39,847 nt of DNA from an uncultured Pseudomonadales bacterium (lineage in GTDB: Bacteria > Pseudomonadota > Gammaproteobacteria > Pseudomonadales > UBA7434). The notes below the pieces were generated by a model. It did no database searches and was not told the origin of the DNA. It worked only from the letters and a program-made list of their open reading frames with translations. The DNA is taken from positions 1 to 39,847 of the forward strand of contig CAJQQO010000007.1 in the NCBI GenBank assembly GCA_905480475.1, in the 5' to 3' direction. Both the position numbers and the translations under genes were made by a program. Below, in pieces: positions 24,653 to 32,878 of the stretch (position 1 is its first letter; every line of letters starts with the position of its first letter).

Positions 24653-25076
24653 AACATTACCGAATAAAAATTGTTTGTTTAATAAGAGACCGTTTAAAAC
24701 GACAGTGTTTAATACGGCATTGAAGAATAAGAAAAAATTGTTTATTCAGTATGCAAATGTTTTGTATTGTTTATTTCTTAAGCGAAAGGGTCTTTTCTGC
24801 ATGCTAATAAATGACTGAAATTTCGCCGAATCATATGTCGATAATTTAATACTCCGCTGATTCGTACACTAGTTACTATATCTTATATAAGACATCATCT
24901 GTATGATACTTCGCTTCTAGTGTCTTATGGGTAATGCTGCTGGTTGAATAGCAATCAGTGAGGATTTACCAAATCAAGTCGCTACGAGTATTGGGAAGTT
25001 TTGAAAAATAACTACCGGCAGTTTTGTTAGACCGGTTATAACTAGATCAAAAAAATACCAACGGGAGAGTTCCATT
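24653..25076. other. 424-base leader region of the TonB receptor gene
   Basis: AT-rich DNA with operator copy 4 at 24881-24892, a TATGAT -10 candidate at 24902-24907 and a leader of about 165 bases before the receptor ATG. A weak frame overlapping the end of the symporter gene is not convincing. No clear terminator is visible for the symporter operon. Confidence 0.5.
24881..24892. promoter_or_regulatory. TCTTATATAAGA operator, copy 4
   Basis: A perfect 12-bp palindrome followed by CAT, as in copy 1. It lies ten bases upstream of a TATGAT box (24902-24907), so it would cover the -35 region of the TonB receptor promoter. It links the receptor gene to the aldo/keto reductase and GlpD-like operons. 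Confidence 0.7.
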
Positions 25077-27341
25077 ATGATGAAAAAAACAGCAGTGAGT
25101 CGGGCTTTGGCCTTGATGATACCTGCGAGTCTGGCTTTTCAGGCTCCAGTCGCGTTAGCGTTGGAAGAGATTGTTGTGACATCTCAGAAGCGCGAACAAA
25201 GTTTAAGTGATGTTCCTATCGCTGTATCAGTATTAGGAACAGAACAAATCGATTCTACTTTTTCAAATAGTATTGAATCACTTCAGGCGTATATTCCTTC
25301 GGTGAGTTTCCGAACGGGTAATACTACGCGTAACTCGGCATTAACCGTGCGTGGTATTGGTACTGTTTCGTTTAGTATTGGTGCTGAGCCAAGTGTCTCA
25401 ACAGTAGTTGATAACGTTGTGCTTGGTCGTTCTGGCCAAGCGTTTGGCGATTTGTATGACTTGGAGCGCATAGAGGTATTACGTGGTCCACAAGGCACTT
25501 TATTCGGTAAGAATGCATCGGCAGGTGTAGTTAACTTAGTGACTAAAAAGCCAACCGAAGAGTTTGAAGGCTATGTTGATTTCTCTTTCTTCCAAGATGA
25601 TGAGTATCGAGCTAAGGCGCGTGTATCGGGTAAATTAACCGATAGAATTAACGCCAGCGTAACCGTGATGGACGCGGAGTTTGATGGCTATATCGATAAC
25701 GTATTCACTAATGAAAAAGTTAACGGCTATGACAAGCAGGGCATTCGTGCGATGTTTGATGTAGAAGTCAGTGATGACACACAAGCATTAATTATTTATG
25801 AGGATTATGATGCCGATAATGACTGCTGTGATGATCTGGTAGGTAGAAACACTAATGCCTCGCGTCCATTAGATCCTTCGGTATTTGTTTCAGGCTCGGG
25901 TTTGAATCTTGATCAGCGCAGTGTCGATCATGATTTCCAAACACGTACGCTAGACTCAACAACCGCGCTGTCTTTGCAGTTGGTTAAATCTATTGGCGAT
26001 TATACCTTAACGTCGATTACTGCTAGAAGAACCTGGGAAAACACAGAGTTCCGCGAAGGTGATTTCACTTCACAAAATGGTGATTCAACAGATATCGTAG
26101 ATTTTTCTACCGTTGGTTTCCAGTTGCATGATGTGGGTCCACAAGAGTGGCGTCAATTGTCGCAAGAGATTCGCCTAGCGTCTCCCGGTGGTGAATTGGT
26201 TGATTGGCAAGTGGGTGGTTTTTATTGGGATATCGATTCGGCCCGTAACTTTACCCGTGAAGCCAGTTGTCAGGATACCGCTGATAACACCGCTATCCTC
26301 GTTGCAGCGAACGCCGCAGATACCACTTTGGGTTTAACTTGTCAGCAAAATGATATTGTTTCTGCAACTGCATTTATGAGCACCGAGTTTACTAACTACG
26401 CGGTGTTTGGTGATGCGAGCTGGAATCTTACCGATGCGTTTAGCGTGTTGTTTGGTTTGCGCTATACCGATGACGAAGTAAGCTTTAAACATAATCGTCG
26501 AAACAATGATGAGTTTGGTCGTCGAGGTGTTGGTGTTAGACAAGCGACGCTGGATACAGATTTTGACGGCAAAACTAGCGATACCAATTTGTCTGGTAAG
26601 TTAGGTGTTCAATTTAACCTTGGTGAGAGCAATTTACTTTATGCCACTTACTCTACCGGTTATAAAGGTCCTGCGTTTAACGTTTTCTACAATATGAGCG
26701 CTAACGACATTAACCCAATTGATGCAGAGGAATCTGACTCGTATGAACTGGGTTATAAATACACCGGTGAAAACTTGTTCGTAAGCTTTGCTTTATATCA
26801 AACTGAGATTGATGATTTTCAAGCGAATGACTTCGATGCTTCTGATGGTGTAACGACTACCGGCTTTACCAATGGTGGTGATGTTGAAACCCAAGGCGCA
26901 GAGCTTGACTTTCAATGGCAAGCACTTGAAAACTGGATTCTTCGTGGCGGTATAGCTATTTCTGAAGCGGAAACCACCTTAGGTGATGACCTACCATTTG
27001 CACCAGATTCTAAATACTCACTTACTAGCGATTACACTATAGAGATGAGCAGCGGTTCAGAATTGGTACTTAATGCTTCTTATGTTTATACCGACGAGCA
27101 GTTGTCAGGTAATATTGGCCAAAATGAAATGACTAACCCAGAAGTTTTGCTTCCGGACTACGATATAATTAACGCCAGCGTGACTTACCGTGCACCGGAT
27201 GATACTTATTCAATATCATTAATCGGTAAAAACCTAACTGATGAATCTTATGCAACCACTTACAGTGGTGACGGCTTCCGATATCAAATTCCGCGTGATG
27301 CTGAAAGATACTTTGGTGCCAATTTCAGGTTTAACTTTTAA
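25077..27341 (+). CDS. TonB-dependent outer-membrane receptor
   Basis: This 754-residue receptor begins with a signal peptide (about 1-28, ending PVALALEE), then a TonB-box-like EEIVVTSQKREQSLSDVPIA. The plug domain contains LTVRGIG and DLERIEVLRGPQGTLFGKNA (about 131-150). The 22-strand barrel follows and ends in a terminal phenylalanine (RYFGANFRFNF), as needed for outer-membrane insertion. The sequence style is that of the receptors proteobacteria use for glycans, lignin-derived aromatics or other scarce carbon sources, not a classical siderophore receptor. GGGAG precedes the start. The operator copy upstream ties it to the sugar operon, so the imported compound is probably the glycoside hydrolysed by the GH31. 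A strong terminator follows. Confidence 0.94.
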   Translation: MMKKTAVSRALALMIPASLAFQAPVALALEEIVVTSQKREQSLSDVPIAVSVLGTEQIDSTFSNSIESLQAYIPSVSFRTGNTTRNSALTVRGIGTVSFSIGAEPSVSTVVDNVVLGRSGQAFGDLYDLERIEVLRGPQGTLFGKNASAGVVNLVTKKPTEEFEGYVDFSFFQDDEYRAKARVSGKLTDRINASVTVMDAEFDGYIDNVFTNEKVNGYDKQGIRAMFDVEVSDDTQALIIYEDYDADNDCCDDLVGRNTNASRPLDPSVFVSGSGLNLDQRSVDHDFQTRTLDSTTALSLQLVKSIGDYTLTSITARRTWENTEFREGDFTSQNGDSTDIVDFSTVGFQLHDVGPQEWRQLSQEIRLASPGGELVDWQVGGFYWDIDSARNFTREASCQDTADNTAILVAANAADTTLGLTCQQNDIVSATAFMSTEFTNYAVFGDASWNLTDAFSVLFGLRYTDDEVSFKHNRRNNDEFGRRGVGVRQATLDTDFDGKTSDTNLSGKLGVQFNLGESNLLYATYSTGYKGPAFNVFYNMSANDINPIDAEESDSYELGYKYTGENLFVSFALYQTEIDDFQANDFDASDGVTTTGFTNGGDVETQGAELDFQWQALENWILRGGIAISEAETTLGDDLPFAPDSKYSLTSDYTIEMSSGSELVLNASYVYTDEQLSGNIGQNEMTNPEVLLPDYDIINASVTYRAPDDTYSISLIGKNLTDESYATTYSGDGFRYQIPRDAERYFGANFRFNF

Positions 27342-27375
27342 ACCATTGTTTTCCATTTTGTCTTGTCGATTGACA

Positions 27376-27402
27376 GGGGCGGTTAAACCGCCCCTTTTTT
27401 TT
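27376..27402 (+). terminator. Rho-independent terminator after the TonB receptor gene
   Basis: GGGGCGGT (27376-27383) and ACCGCCCC (27387-27394) form an 8-bp GC-rich stem with a 3-base loop, followed by eight T. It starts 34 bases after the stop codon. Confidence 0.93.
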
Positions 27403-27497
27403 GTCCGCATTTCCTGCCATCCCTCCATGCTTATTTTACTTTTCCGGTGCGATGGGTACTTGCCTTAGGTAGGGTTTTGAATTACTTTCCTAAGCCT

Positions 27498-27526
27498 TTG
27501 ACGACGGTCAAGGTTAAGCTGATAAT
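27498..27526 (+). promoter_or_regulatory. Promoter of the second GntR gene
   Basis: TTGACG (27498-27503) and GATAAT (27521-27526) are separated by exactly 17 bases, about 130 bases before the GntR ATG. Confidence 0.5.
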
Positions 27527-27550
27527 GTCCCGCGAGGGTATGGCTTGGCT

Positions 27551-27566
27551 CAGCTGCTTGCAGCTG
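27551..27566. promoter_or_regulatory. 16-bp palindrome in the leader of the second GntR gene
   Basis: CAGCTGC-TT-GCAGCTG is a perfect 7-bp inverted repeat about 20 bases downstream of the predicted transcription start. It could be an operator or an mRNA hairpin. Its sequence is unrelated to the TCTTATATAAGA sites. Confidence 0.4.
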
Positions 27567-27654
27567 TTGGAATGGGCATTAAACCTCGGTACACGTAATA
27601 CGATTCCGAATTAGTGTGTGGTGTTGGTCACAAGAAGTAACACAAGGTAATCCT

Positions 27655-28374
27655 ATGTCTTTAAGTGCGAGCTTTCAGCCGCTTTATAAGCAAGTATACG
27701 ATTTGTTAACTGGCCGATTGGTTGAGGGGCATTGGAAGCCTTCTGAGTCGATACCCAGTGAAATGGCGCTTGCTGAGGAGTTAGGCGTTAGCCAAGGTAC
27801 GGTGCGCAAAGCATTAAACCAAATGGTGGCAGAGAATTTGCTCGAACGGCAACAAGGCAAGGGCACCTATGTTGCCGAGCATACGCAAGAGAGTTCCTTG
27901 TTTCGTTTTTTTCGCCTGCGTGAGCCACATGGTGAAAGCCTAATTCCTGAGACGCAGGTACTATCATCTTCACGTCGAGCCGCCACTCAAAAGGAGCGTG
28001 ATCAGCTTGGGCTAACGGCCAAAGTGCAAGTGGTAGAGTTGCTGCGCTTACGATTTTTAAAAGGTGAGCCAGCGATCTTTGAAAAGGTTATTCAGCCGCT
28101 GTCGGTATTTCCGAATATTGATAAAGAGCAAGTCTTACCTAATTCCCTATATACGCTTTATCAGGAAAAATACGGCATTAGTATTGTCTCAGTGCGAGAC
28201 GAATTGCGCGCCACTGAATTACCCAAGGCGTATGCCAAGCATCTAGGCTTGCCAGCGGGTTCGCCAGTACTGAAGGTAGAGCGAGCGAGTATTCATATCG
28301 ATGGTAGGGTCGTTGAGCTAAGTCACGCCTATTGCAGTACCAAGCACTTTGTTTATTCGGTTCAGCATAAATAA
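27655..28374 (+). CDS. GntR-family (HutC/UTRA) transcriptional regulator 2
   Basis: This is a 239-residue protein counted from the ATG at 27655, which has AAGG seven bases upstream; a GTG 13 codons earlier keeps the frame open but is less likely. It is a paralogue of the regulator at 18131-18850: both begin FQPLYKQVY, share the helix-turn-helix LGVSQGTVRKALN and wing QGKGT, and end with an FVYSV/FIYSV strand. The near-identical recognition helix suggests that both bind the same TCTTATATAAGA sites. The UTRA domains differ more, which would fit two different inducers. No operator copy is seen upstream of this gene, so it may not be autoregulated in the same way. Confidence 0.92.
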   Translation: MSLSASFQPLYKQVYDLLTGRLVEGHWKPSESIPSEMALAEELGVSQGTVRKALNQMVAENLLERQQGKGTYVAEHTQESSLFRFFRLREPHGESLIPETQVLSSSRRAATQKERDQLGLTAKVQVVELLRLRFLKGEPAIFEKVIQPLSVFPNIDKEQVLPNSLYTLYQEKYGISIVSVRDELRATELPKAYAKHLGLPAGSPVLKVERASIHIDGRVVELSHAYCSTKHFVYSVQHK

Positions 28375-28440
28375 ATCCGCGCCTAGTAAAATGTGCGCTA
28401 AGTATACTATCGTGTTAAACCACTAAGCCTCATACGCAAT

Positions 28441-28866
28441 ATGGCACTTAAGTTTAAAAATTTTCGACGATTGGGTTCGGATTTTAAATCTACGCCGGTG
28501 CCTGAAGAATTTATTCGCAAGCAAAATAATCTTTACGTTATTGAATTTGTGCAATTCCTGTTGGCTCTGTTCTTTATCGGTAATCAACTTTACGCACAAT
28601 TCAACGAGCTGAATACTGATTTTTATCATTGGGGGTTAGGTCTGGCTTTTTTATTTTCGATGATTAGCTGTACCGTTGAAAGTAAATATTATCGTACCGT
28701 TGTGGCGGCTGCATTTTTAAGTTGTCTGCTGATAGGAATACAGCAGTCTTGGCATAGCTATATTCTGTATGCCGTAACGGCCGGTGTCATTGTAGTGTTC
28801 TACTTCTTATATTTACACTCAGCTAATGAAAAGTATTTTTTGTGGTTAAAATCAATATCGCAATAA
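28441..28866 (+). CDS. Small integral membrane protein of unknown function
   Basis: This 141-residue protein has a basic N-terminus (ALKFKNFRRLGSDFK) and about four hydrophobic segments, near 32-50, 63-77, 86-99 and 106-125. No motif is recognised. It follows the second GntR gene by 66 bases on the same strand and precedes a GNAT gene by about 50 bases, so it could share either transcript. Coding is supported by length and amino-acid composition. The start has no clear ribosome-binding site. Confidence 0.6.
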   Translation: MALKFKNFRRLGSDFKSTPVPEEFIRKQNNLYVIEFVQFLLALFFIGNQLYAQFNELNTDFYHWGLGLAFLFSMISCTVESKYYRTVVAAAFLSCLLIGIQQSWHSYILYAVTAGVIVVFYFLYLHSANEKYFLWLKSISQ

Positions 28867-28914
28867 TATTTTTTCCAAGCATTTTTCCTTAAATATTTTT
28901 TGCCGCGATTGACT

Positions 28915-29448
28915 ATGAATACAATTGATTTACAAGCAACGCTAAGCGGTAGCACTGTCACCCTGCGTCCACTGCAGGCGGATGATTTTGAGGCCTTATA
29001 TAAAGCGGCATCAGATCCGCAAATATGGGCGATGCATCCAGACTCTTCGCGTTATCAGCGCGATGTGTTTGAGCAGCGGTTTTTTAAAAGTGCTATTGCA
29101 AGTGGTGGTGCGTTAGCGATTGTAGAAAATAAAACAGGCCGGGTTATTGGCTCTTCTCGCTATTACGAATACGATGCAAAAAAAAGCGAGATTTCTATTG
29201 GCTATACCTTTCTAGAACAGTCGCATTGGGGGGTGGGAACTAACAGTGAAATGAAAGCCTTAATGCTTGAGCATATCTTTCAGTACGTTGATGTTGTCTG
29301 GTTCCATGTCGGAAAAGTTAATCTGCGCTCACGCAATGCCGTTGAAAAACTAGGTGCAGTACTTGATTATGAGAAAGCCCGTGAGCTTAACGGTGTTCCT
29401 TATGTGCAGCTGTATTATCGTTTGGATAAATCGAATTATCTTTGCTAG
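28915..29448 (+). CDS. GNAT family N-acetyltransferase (RimJ/RimL type)
   Basis: This 177-residue protein is counted from the ATG at 28915; a TTG five codons upstream is a poorer start. Core GNAT landmarks are VTLRPLQADDFEALYKAASD near the N-terminus, the central strand IGSSRYYEYD, EISIGYTFLEQSHWGVGTNS as the acetyl-CoA region, and NLRSRNAVEKLGAVLDYE, the RimJ/RimL-like NxxSxxxxEKLGF element. It transfers an acetyl group from acetyl-CoA to an amine of unknown identity. It is convergent with the metallo-hydrolase gene, four bases apart. Confidence 0.9.
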   Translation: MNTIDLQATLSGSTVTLRPLQADDFEALYKAASDPQIWAMHPDSSRYQRDVFEQRFFKSAIASGGALAIVENKTGRVIGSSRYYEYDAKKSEISIGYTFLEQSHWGVGTNSEMKALMLEHIFQYVDVVWFHVGKVNLRSRNAVEKLGAVLDYEKARELNGVPYVQLYYRLDKSNYLC

Positions 29449-29452
29449 CAGT

Positions 29453-30415
29453 CTATTCTGGATTGATGGGATTTATCAAAGGTTTCCACCACTGCTTACT
29501 AGGTAGCTTATCCTTAATGTTTATTATTTCTCCCAGTATCGGTGTAAGTAAATTCTCCTGCTGTTCTTTTGCGGCTTTACTTAGCCGTTCAATCGGCTCA
29601 TACCAAGAGTGCAATCCTAAATCAAACATGCCCCAGTGTATCGGCACTAATAAATCACCGCGTAAATCCTGATGCGCTTGCACGGTTTGTTCTGGTGTTT
29701 GATGAATATAAGGCCAGCCATCATCATAGGCACCGTTTTCCAGAAAAGTTAAATCAAATGGACCAAGCTTATCGCCAATTTCTTTGTAATGGGGGCCGTA
29801 ACCTGAATCGCCACTAAAAAATACTCGCTGCGTTTTCCCGCTAATGCTCCATGACGCCCAAAGTGTTTTATTATTATCAATTAACCAACGGCCAGAAAAA
29901 TGCTGTGCCGGTGTTGCGGTTAGTGTTAGTCCATTAAGTTCGGTGCTCTCCCACCAGTCTAGCTCGGTAATTCTATCCGTTTTAACACCCCATGATTTTA
30001 AAAGTTTGCCAACGCCGAGAGGCACGATAAATTGTATATTACCTTTGGCTAGTTTCTTAATGGTTTTTTTATCCAGATGATCGTAATGATTGTGAGAGAT
30101 AAGCACTACATCAATATCGCTTATTTTATCCAGGGTGATAGCGGGTGGCTGAAAGCGCTTGATAGAAAAGGGTACTGGCGAGGCGTATTTGGAAAAAATC
30201 GGATCTAGCAGTATGCGAATGCCTTCGACTTCAAGAAATATCGTCGAGTGTCCTAGCCAAATAAACCGCAGTTCATTACTCTTGCTTGCCAACATTGATG
30301 GCGCTGTAGTAACTTCCGGAAGTTTTTGCGTGGGTCGACGATCATTTTTACTAAAAAAGAAATCGTAAATAATTTTTGGTGAGGTTTGCCTGCCAACAAC
30401 TTCAGGTGTTGGCAC
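29453..30415 (-). CDS. Metallo-beta-lactamase-fold hydrolase (UlaG/NAPE-PLD-like), start uncertain
   Basis: The frame from the first canonical start (GTG at 30415) gives 320 residues. Metal motifs are complete: SHNHYDHLD (HxHxDH), the later His in TPAQHFSGRW, FFSGDSGYG with its bridging Asp, and PIHWGMFDLG. WLGHSTIFLEVEGIRILLDP at about 53-72 is typical of the UlaG/NAPE-PLD-like branch. The GTG has no ribosome-binding site. The frame stays open upstream and encodes a convincing Sec signal peptide (NTYRAIVSLIVFIFCSSIHV, then SAKD) starting about 30568, but with no ATG, GTG or TTG. The mature enzyme is therefore probably periplasmic, made from a rare AUA/AUC start after AGGA at 30577-30580, or the gene has lost its start. 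Substrate unknown. Confidence 0.85.
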   Translation of the reverse strand: MPTPEVVGRQTSPKIIYDFFFSKNDRRPTQKLPEVTTAPSMLASKSNELRFIWLGHSTIFLEVEGIRILLDPIFSKYASPVPFSIKRFQPPAITLDKISDIDVVLISHNHYDHLDKKTIKKLAKGNIQFIVPLGVGKLLKSWGVKTDRITELDWWESTELNGLTLTATPAQHFSGRWLIDNNKTLWASWSISGKTQRVFFSGDSGYGPHYKEIGDKLGPFDLTFLENGAYDDGWPYIHQTPEQTVQAHQDLRGDLLVPIHWGMFDLGLHSWYEPIERLSKAAKEQQENLLTPILGEIINIKDKLPSKQWWKPLINPINPE

Positions 30416-30640
30416 AGTATTTTTAAAAATCTTATTTTCTTTATCGTATTGCGTTGAATTAGCTATACGCTGCGTTGTGGATGCCTGATCTAAATCTTTA
30501 GCGCTTACATGAATTGAAGAACAGAAAATGAAAACGATAAGACTAACAATAGCTCGGTAAGTGTTGATTATTATAATCCTATCGCTTTGTGTTTGCTTGC
30601 TAACTTTATGGCTATGGTAACCGCAGTTTGAAATATAAAT

Positions 30641-31432
30641 TTATTTTATTCGGCGTCGTTTGGAAAAATACAAGCCGGATAAAGCGCTAACAAACAATAA
30701 TAGCGCCGAAGGTATAGGTACTTGCGAGTTTTGTCCGGGTGTGCCTTCAATGCCGACAACATCGTAAATAAAATTATCATATCCCACGCCACTAATATCA
30801 TCGTTAACCAAGCTTAAGCCGGCGATATTAAATGCGCCGTCGTCATTGATAAAGCCAAATGAAAGTACCGCTGAGCCATCCAGTGCTAGCGTAAACTGAT
30901 TCAGTAAGGAGCCATCTCTTGCCCAAAACGATGCGATAACATTGCCACCAATACCTTCGCTATCGACGTCACTACCCAAGACATCAAAAGCGATTTGTGA
31001 TTGATCAAAATCGAAAAGTACTGCAACCGAGCCTTCGCCTAAACTCATCACCGAGCTCTCGCCTGACAATCCGCTATTGCCACCTAAGTTACCGGTGGTA
31101 AGGTTTTCGCCAGCAACGCCGTTCGATAAACTTAATTCATCGGTGGGTGTGCCGATAAGTGTATCTAAACCGCCGACCTCTACAACTGTTTGTCCTGCAA
31201 AGCGCTCGGAAAATGATGTTAGTCCGGATTCCAGTACGCCATCATAGCTTACCAGCTCGTCTGGCAATAACCCCAGATCTTCAAAGTCGACAATATTTGT
31301 CGCGGTTAAAGAGCTTGAAGCCACTTGAATAAGTGCTGCTTGGCTTGTGAGTGATAGCAGTAGTGTTGCAGTACCGATAATTGTTGATGTGGTAAGTTTA
31401 CTTAAAGAAGGTGAAGCGTTTGGGGTGCGCAT
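30641..31432 (-). CDS. Secreted protein with PEP-CTERM-like sorting signal
   Basis: This 263-residue protein has an N-terminal signal peptide (about 12-33: LTTSTIIGTATLLLSLTSQA). The middle is rich in Gly, Ser, Asp and Asn with beta-strand patterning. The C-terminus reads VPIPSALLLFVSALSGLYFS (238-257) followed by KRRRIK: a Pro motif, one hydrophobic helix and a basic tail. That tripartite end is a variant of the PEP-CTERM/VPxxP exosortase signal. The ATG is preceded by AAGGAA. No exosortase gene is in the window. It is probably exported and cleaved at the membrane for release or attachment to exopolysaccharide. The function of the middle part is unknown. Confidence 0.8.
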   Translation of the reverse strand: MRTPNASPSLSKLTTSTIIGTATLLLSLTSQAALIQVASSSLTATNIVDFEDLGLLPDELVSYDGVLESGLTSFSERFAGQTVVEVGGLDTLIGTPTDELSLSNGVAGENLTTGNLGGNSGLSGESSVMSLGEGSVAVLFDFDQSQIAFDVLGSDVDSEGIGGNVIASFWARDGSLLNQFTLALDGSAVLSFGFINDDGAFNIAGLSLVNDDISGVGYDNFIYDVVGIEGTPGQNSQVPIPSALLLFVSALSGLYFSKRRRIK

Positions 31433-31512
31433 AATATGGTTTCCTTATTATTGTTTTACTTTTTTATGTTTGTTATCGGATCTTATTAGTTGCGATATTC
31501 ATTTTGCGACGA

Positions 31513-31528
31513 TTACAAGCGATTGTAA
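31513..31528. promoter_or_regulatory. Inverted repeat upstream of the PEP-CTERM gene
   Basis: TTACAA-GCGA-TTGTAA is a perfect 6-bp inverted repeat with a 4-base spacer, about 80 bases before the leftward ATG at 31432. It may be a regulator site. I found no -24/-12 type promoter nearby. Confidence 0.3.
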
Positions 31529-31721
31529 ATATCGATACCGGATGTTTATTAATAAGCTGTTACTTATGTAATGCAGGAGTAAGTTTATTTCGCATAATTA
31601 ACGTTACCGCCTTGGCTAAGCAACTGATAATATTGGATTATTAAGTTGCTGTGTTTTTAATGTTCTAGCGGCTTAGGTGTAGCGAATAGTTTGATCACAC
31701 ACGGGTAGTTTAATAGCGATA

Positions 31722-32870
31722 ATGATGACAATGACAAAAACGTATACAGCGAGTATCAAAAACGCCAAGGGTCTAACAGCTTTGCTAATTGGTGGCACAG
31801 GGCCTACTGGTCACTATATTGTCAATGGGCTATTGGCGCGTGGTTATAGCGTAGCGATACTGCATACCGGTAATCATGAAGTTGACGAGATTCCCGCCGA
31901 GGTCGAGCATATTCATACCGACCCTTATAATGAGGCTTGTTTAGTTGAGGCTTTGGCCGACAGAATGTTTGATTTATGCGTGGCGACTTATGGGCGCTTG
32001 CGTGTGATTGCCAAACTAATGCAAGGCAAGTGCGGGCATTTTATTTCAGTCGGTGGTCAGCCCTGTTATGTGGGTTATATGAATCCGATGGCCTGCAAGC
32101 CCGAAGGTATGCCTGTGCCTACTAGTGAAGATGCTTTACTGGTATCAAAGCCTGAGCAAGATGAAAAAGGTTATCGCATTGTGTTAACCGAGCAAATGTT
32201 ATTTGAGACGCAGCCCGACGCCACCCATTTTCGCTATCCAATTGTTTATGGTAAATATCAAGCGCTACCGCGCGAATGGAGTATTGTTAAGCGTATTATG
32301 GATGGTCGGCCACATATTATTTTGGCCGATGATGGTTTGTCATTGCTTAGTTTGGGTTATGCGGAAAATCTAGCGCATGCATTATTATTAGCCGTTGATC
32401 AGCCTGAAAAATCTCGCGGTGAAATATTTAATTGCAGTGATGAGCATACTCTAACAGTTAGGCAAATGGTCGAAGTGATTGCCGAAGGTCTGTCGCATAA
32501 CTGGCGTATAGTCTCTATGCCCTATGAGTTAGCTAGGCCGGCAAAGCCATTAATTATGCAGCCGCTAAGCACGCATAAGATGGTTGATATTGCCAAGCTA
32601 CGTACGCGCTTGGGTTATAAGGATATTGTTAAGCCTGAAATCGCACTGCAGCGTACTGCAAAATACTTGCTTGAAAATCCACTGGATAATGAAGGCTGGC
32701 AAGTTAAAGCGCTAGAAGATCCCTTTGATTATGCCGCCGAAGATAAATTAATTGAGGCTTGGGATAAAGCGATTGCCTCAATGCCGCCAGTAGAGTTTGC
32801 CGTTGAGCCGGGTTATACCATGGCGTATAGCGGGCCGGGCGGAAGAGAACGAACAAATAAAAACTTTTAA
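31722..32870 (+). CDS. NAD(P)-binding epimerase/reductase-like protein (extended/atypical SDR)
   Basis: This 382-residue protein has a Rossmann N-terminus ALLIGGTGPTGHYIVNGLLA (about 20-39, GGTGPTG dinucleotide motif). The usual YxxxK dyad is not evident: the equivalent region reads EKGYRIVLTEQMLF, so chemistry may differ from classical epimerases. Later blocks (RYPIVYGKYQ, LGYAENLAHALLLAV, GEIFNCSDEHTLTVRQMVEV) are standard for the NAD-dependent epimerase/dehydratase superfamily. The C-terminal 60 residues are an added tail. Alternative ATGs at 31725 and 31731 are equally possible starts. It is convergent with the HxlR regulator. Given the aromatic/acyl-CoA genes nearby it may reduce a lignin-type or acyl substrate, but that is inference. 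Confidence 0.82.
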   Translation: MMTMTKTYTASIKNAKGLTALLIGGTGPTGHYIVNGLLARGYSVAILHTGNHEVDEIPAEVEHIHTDPYNEACLVEALADRMFDLCVATYGRLRVIAKLMQGKCGHFISVGGQPCYVGYMNPMACKPEGMPVPTSEDALLVSKPEQDEKGYRIVLTEQMLFETQPDATHFRYPIVYGKYQALPREWSIVKRIMDGRPHIILADDGLSLLSLGYAENLAHALLLAVDQPEKSRGEIFNCSDEHTLTVRQMVEVIAEGLSHNWRIVSMPYELARPAKPLIMQPLSTHKMVDIAKLRTRLGYKDIVKPEIALQRTAKYLLENPLDNEGWQVKALEDPFDYAAEDKLIEAWDKAIASMPPVEFAVEPGYTMAYSGPGGRERTNKNF

Positions 32871-32878
32871 TGATCTGA

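Larger units (their letters stand above)
27342..27654. other. Intergenic region between TonB receptor and second GntR gene
   Basis: This 313-base gap holds the intrinsic terminator of the receptor gene (27376-27402), the promoter of the second GntR gene (27498-27526) and a 16-bp palindrome (27551-27566). The TCTTATATAAGA operator is absent here. Confidence 0.5.

Noticed and set aside
24618-24818. 66-codon frame overlapping the end of the symporter gene
   Set aside because: Lys/Phe-rich composition reflects AT-rich DNA; it overlaps a well-supported gene and has no ribosome-binding site.
27616-27654. Upstream GTG start for the second GntR gene
   Set aside because: Its paralogue aligns from MSLSASFQPLYKQ onward, and the ATG at 27655 has a ribosome-binding site.
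29000-29010. TTATATAAAG-like sequence resembling the GntR operator
   Set aside because: It lies inside the GNAT coding region and matches only the AT core, not the TCTT/AAGA arms.
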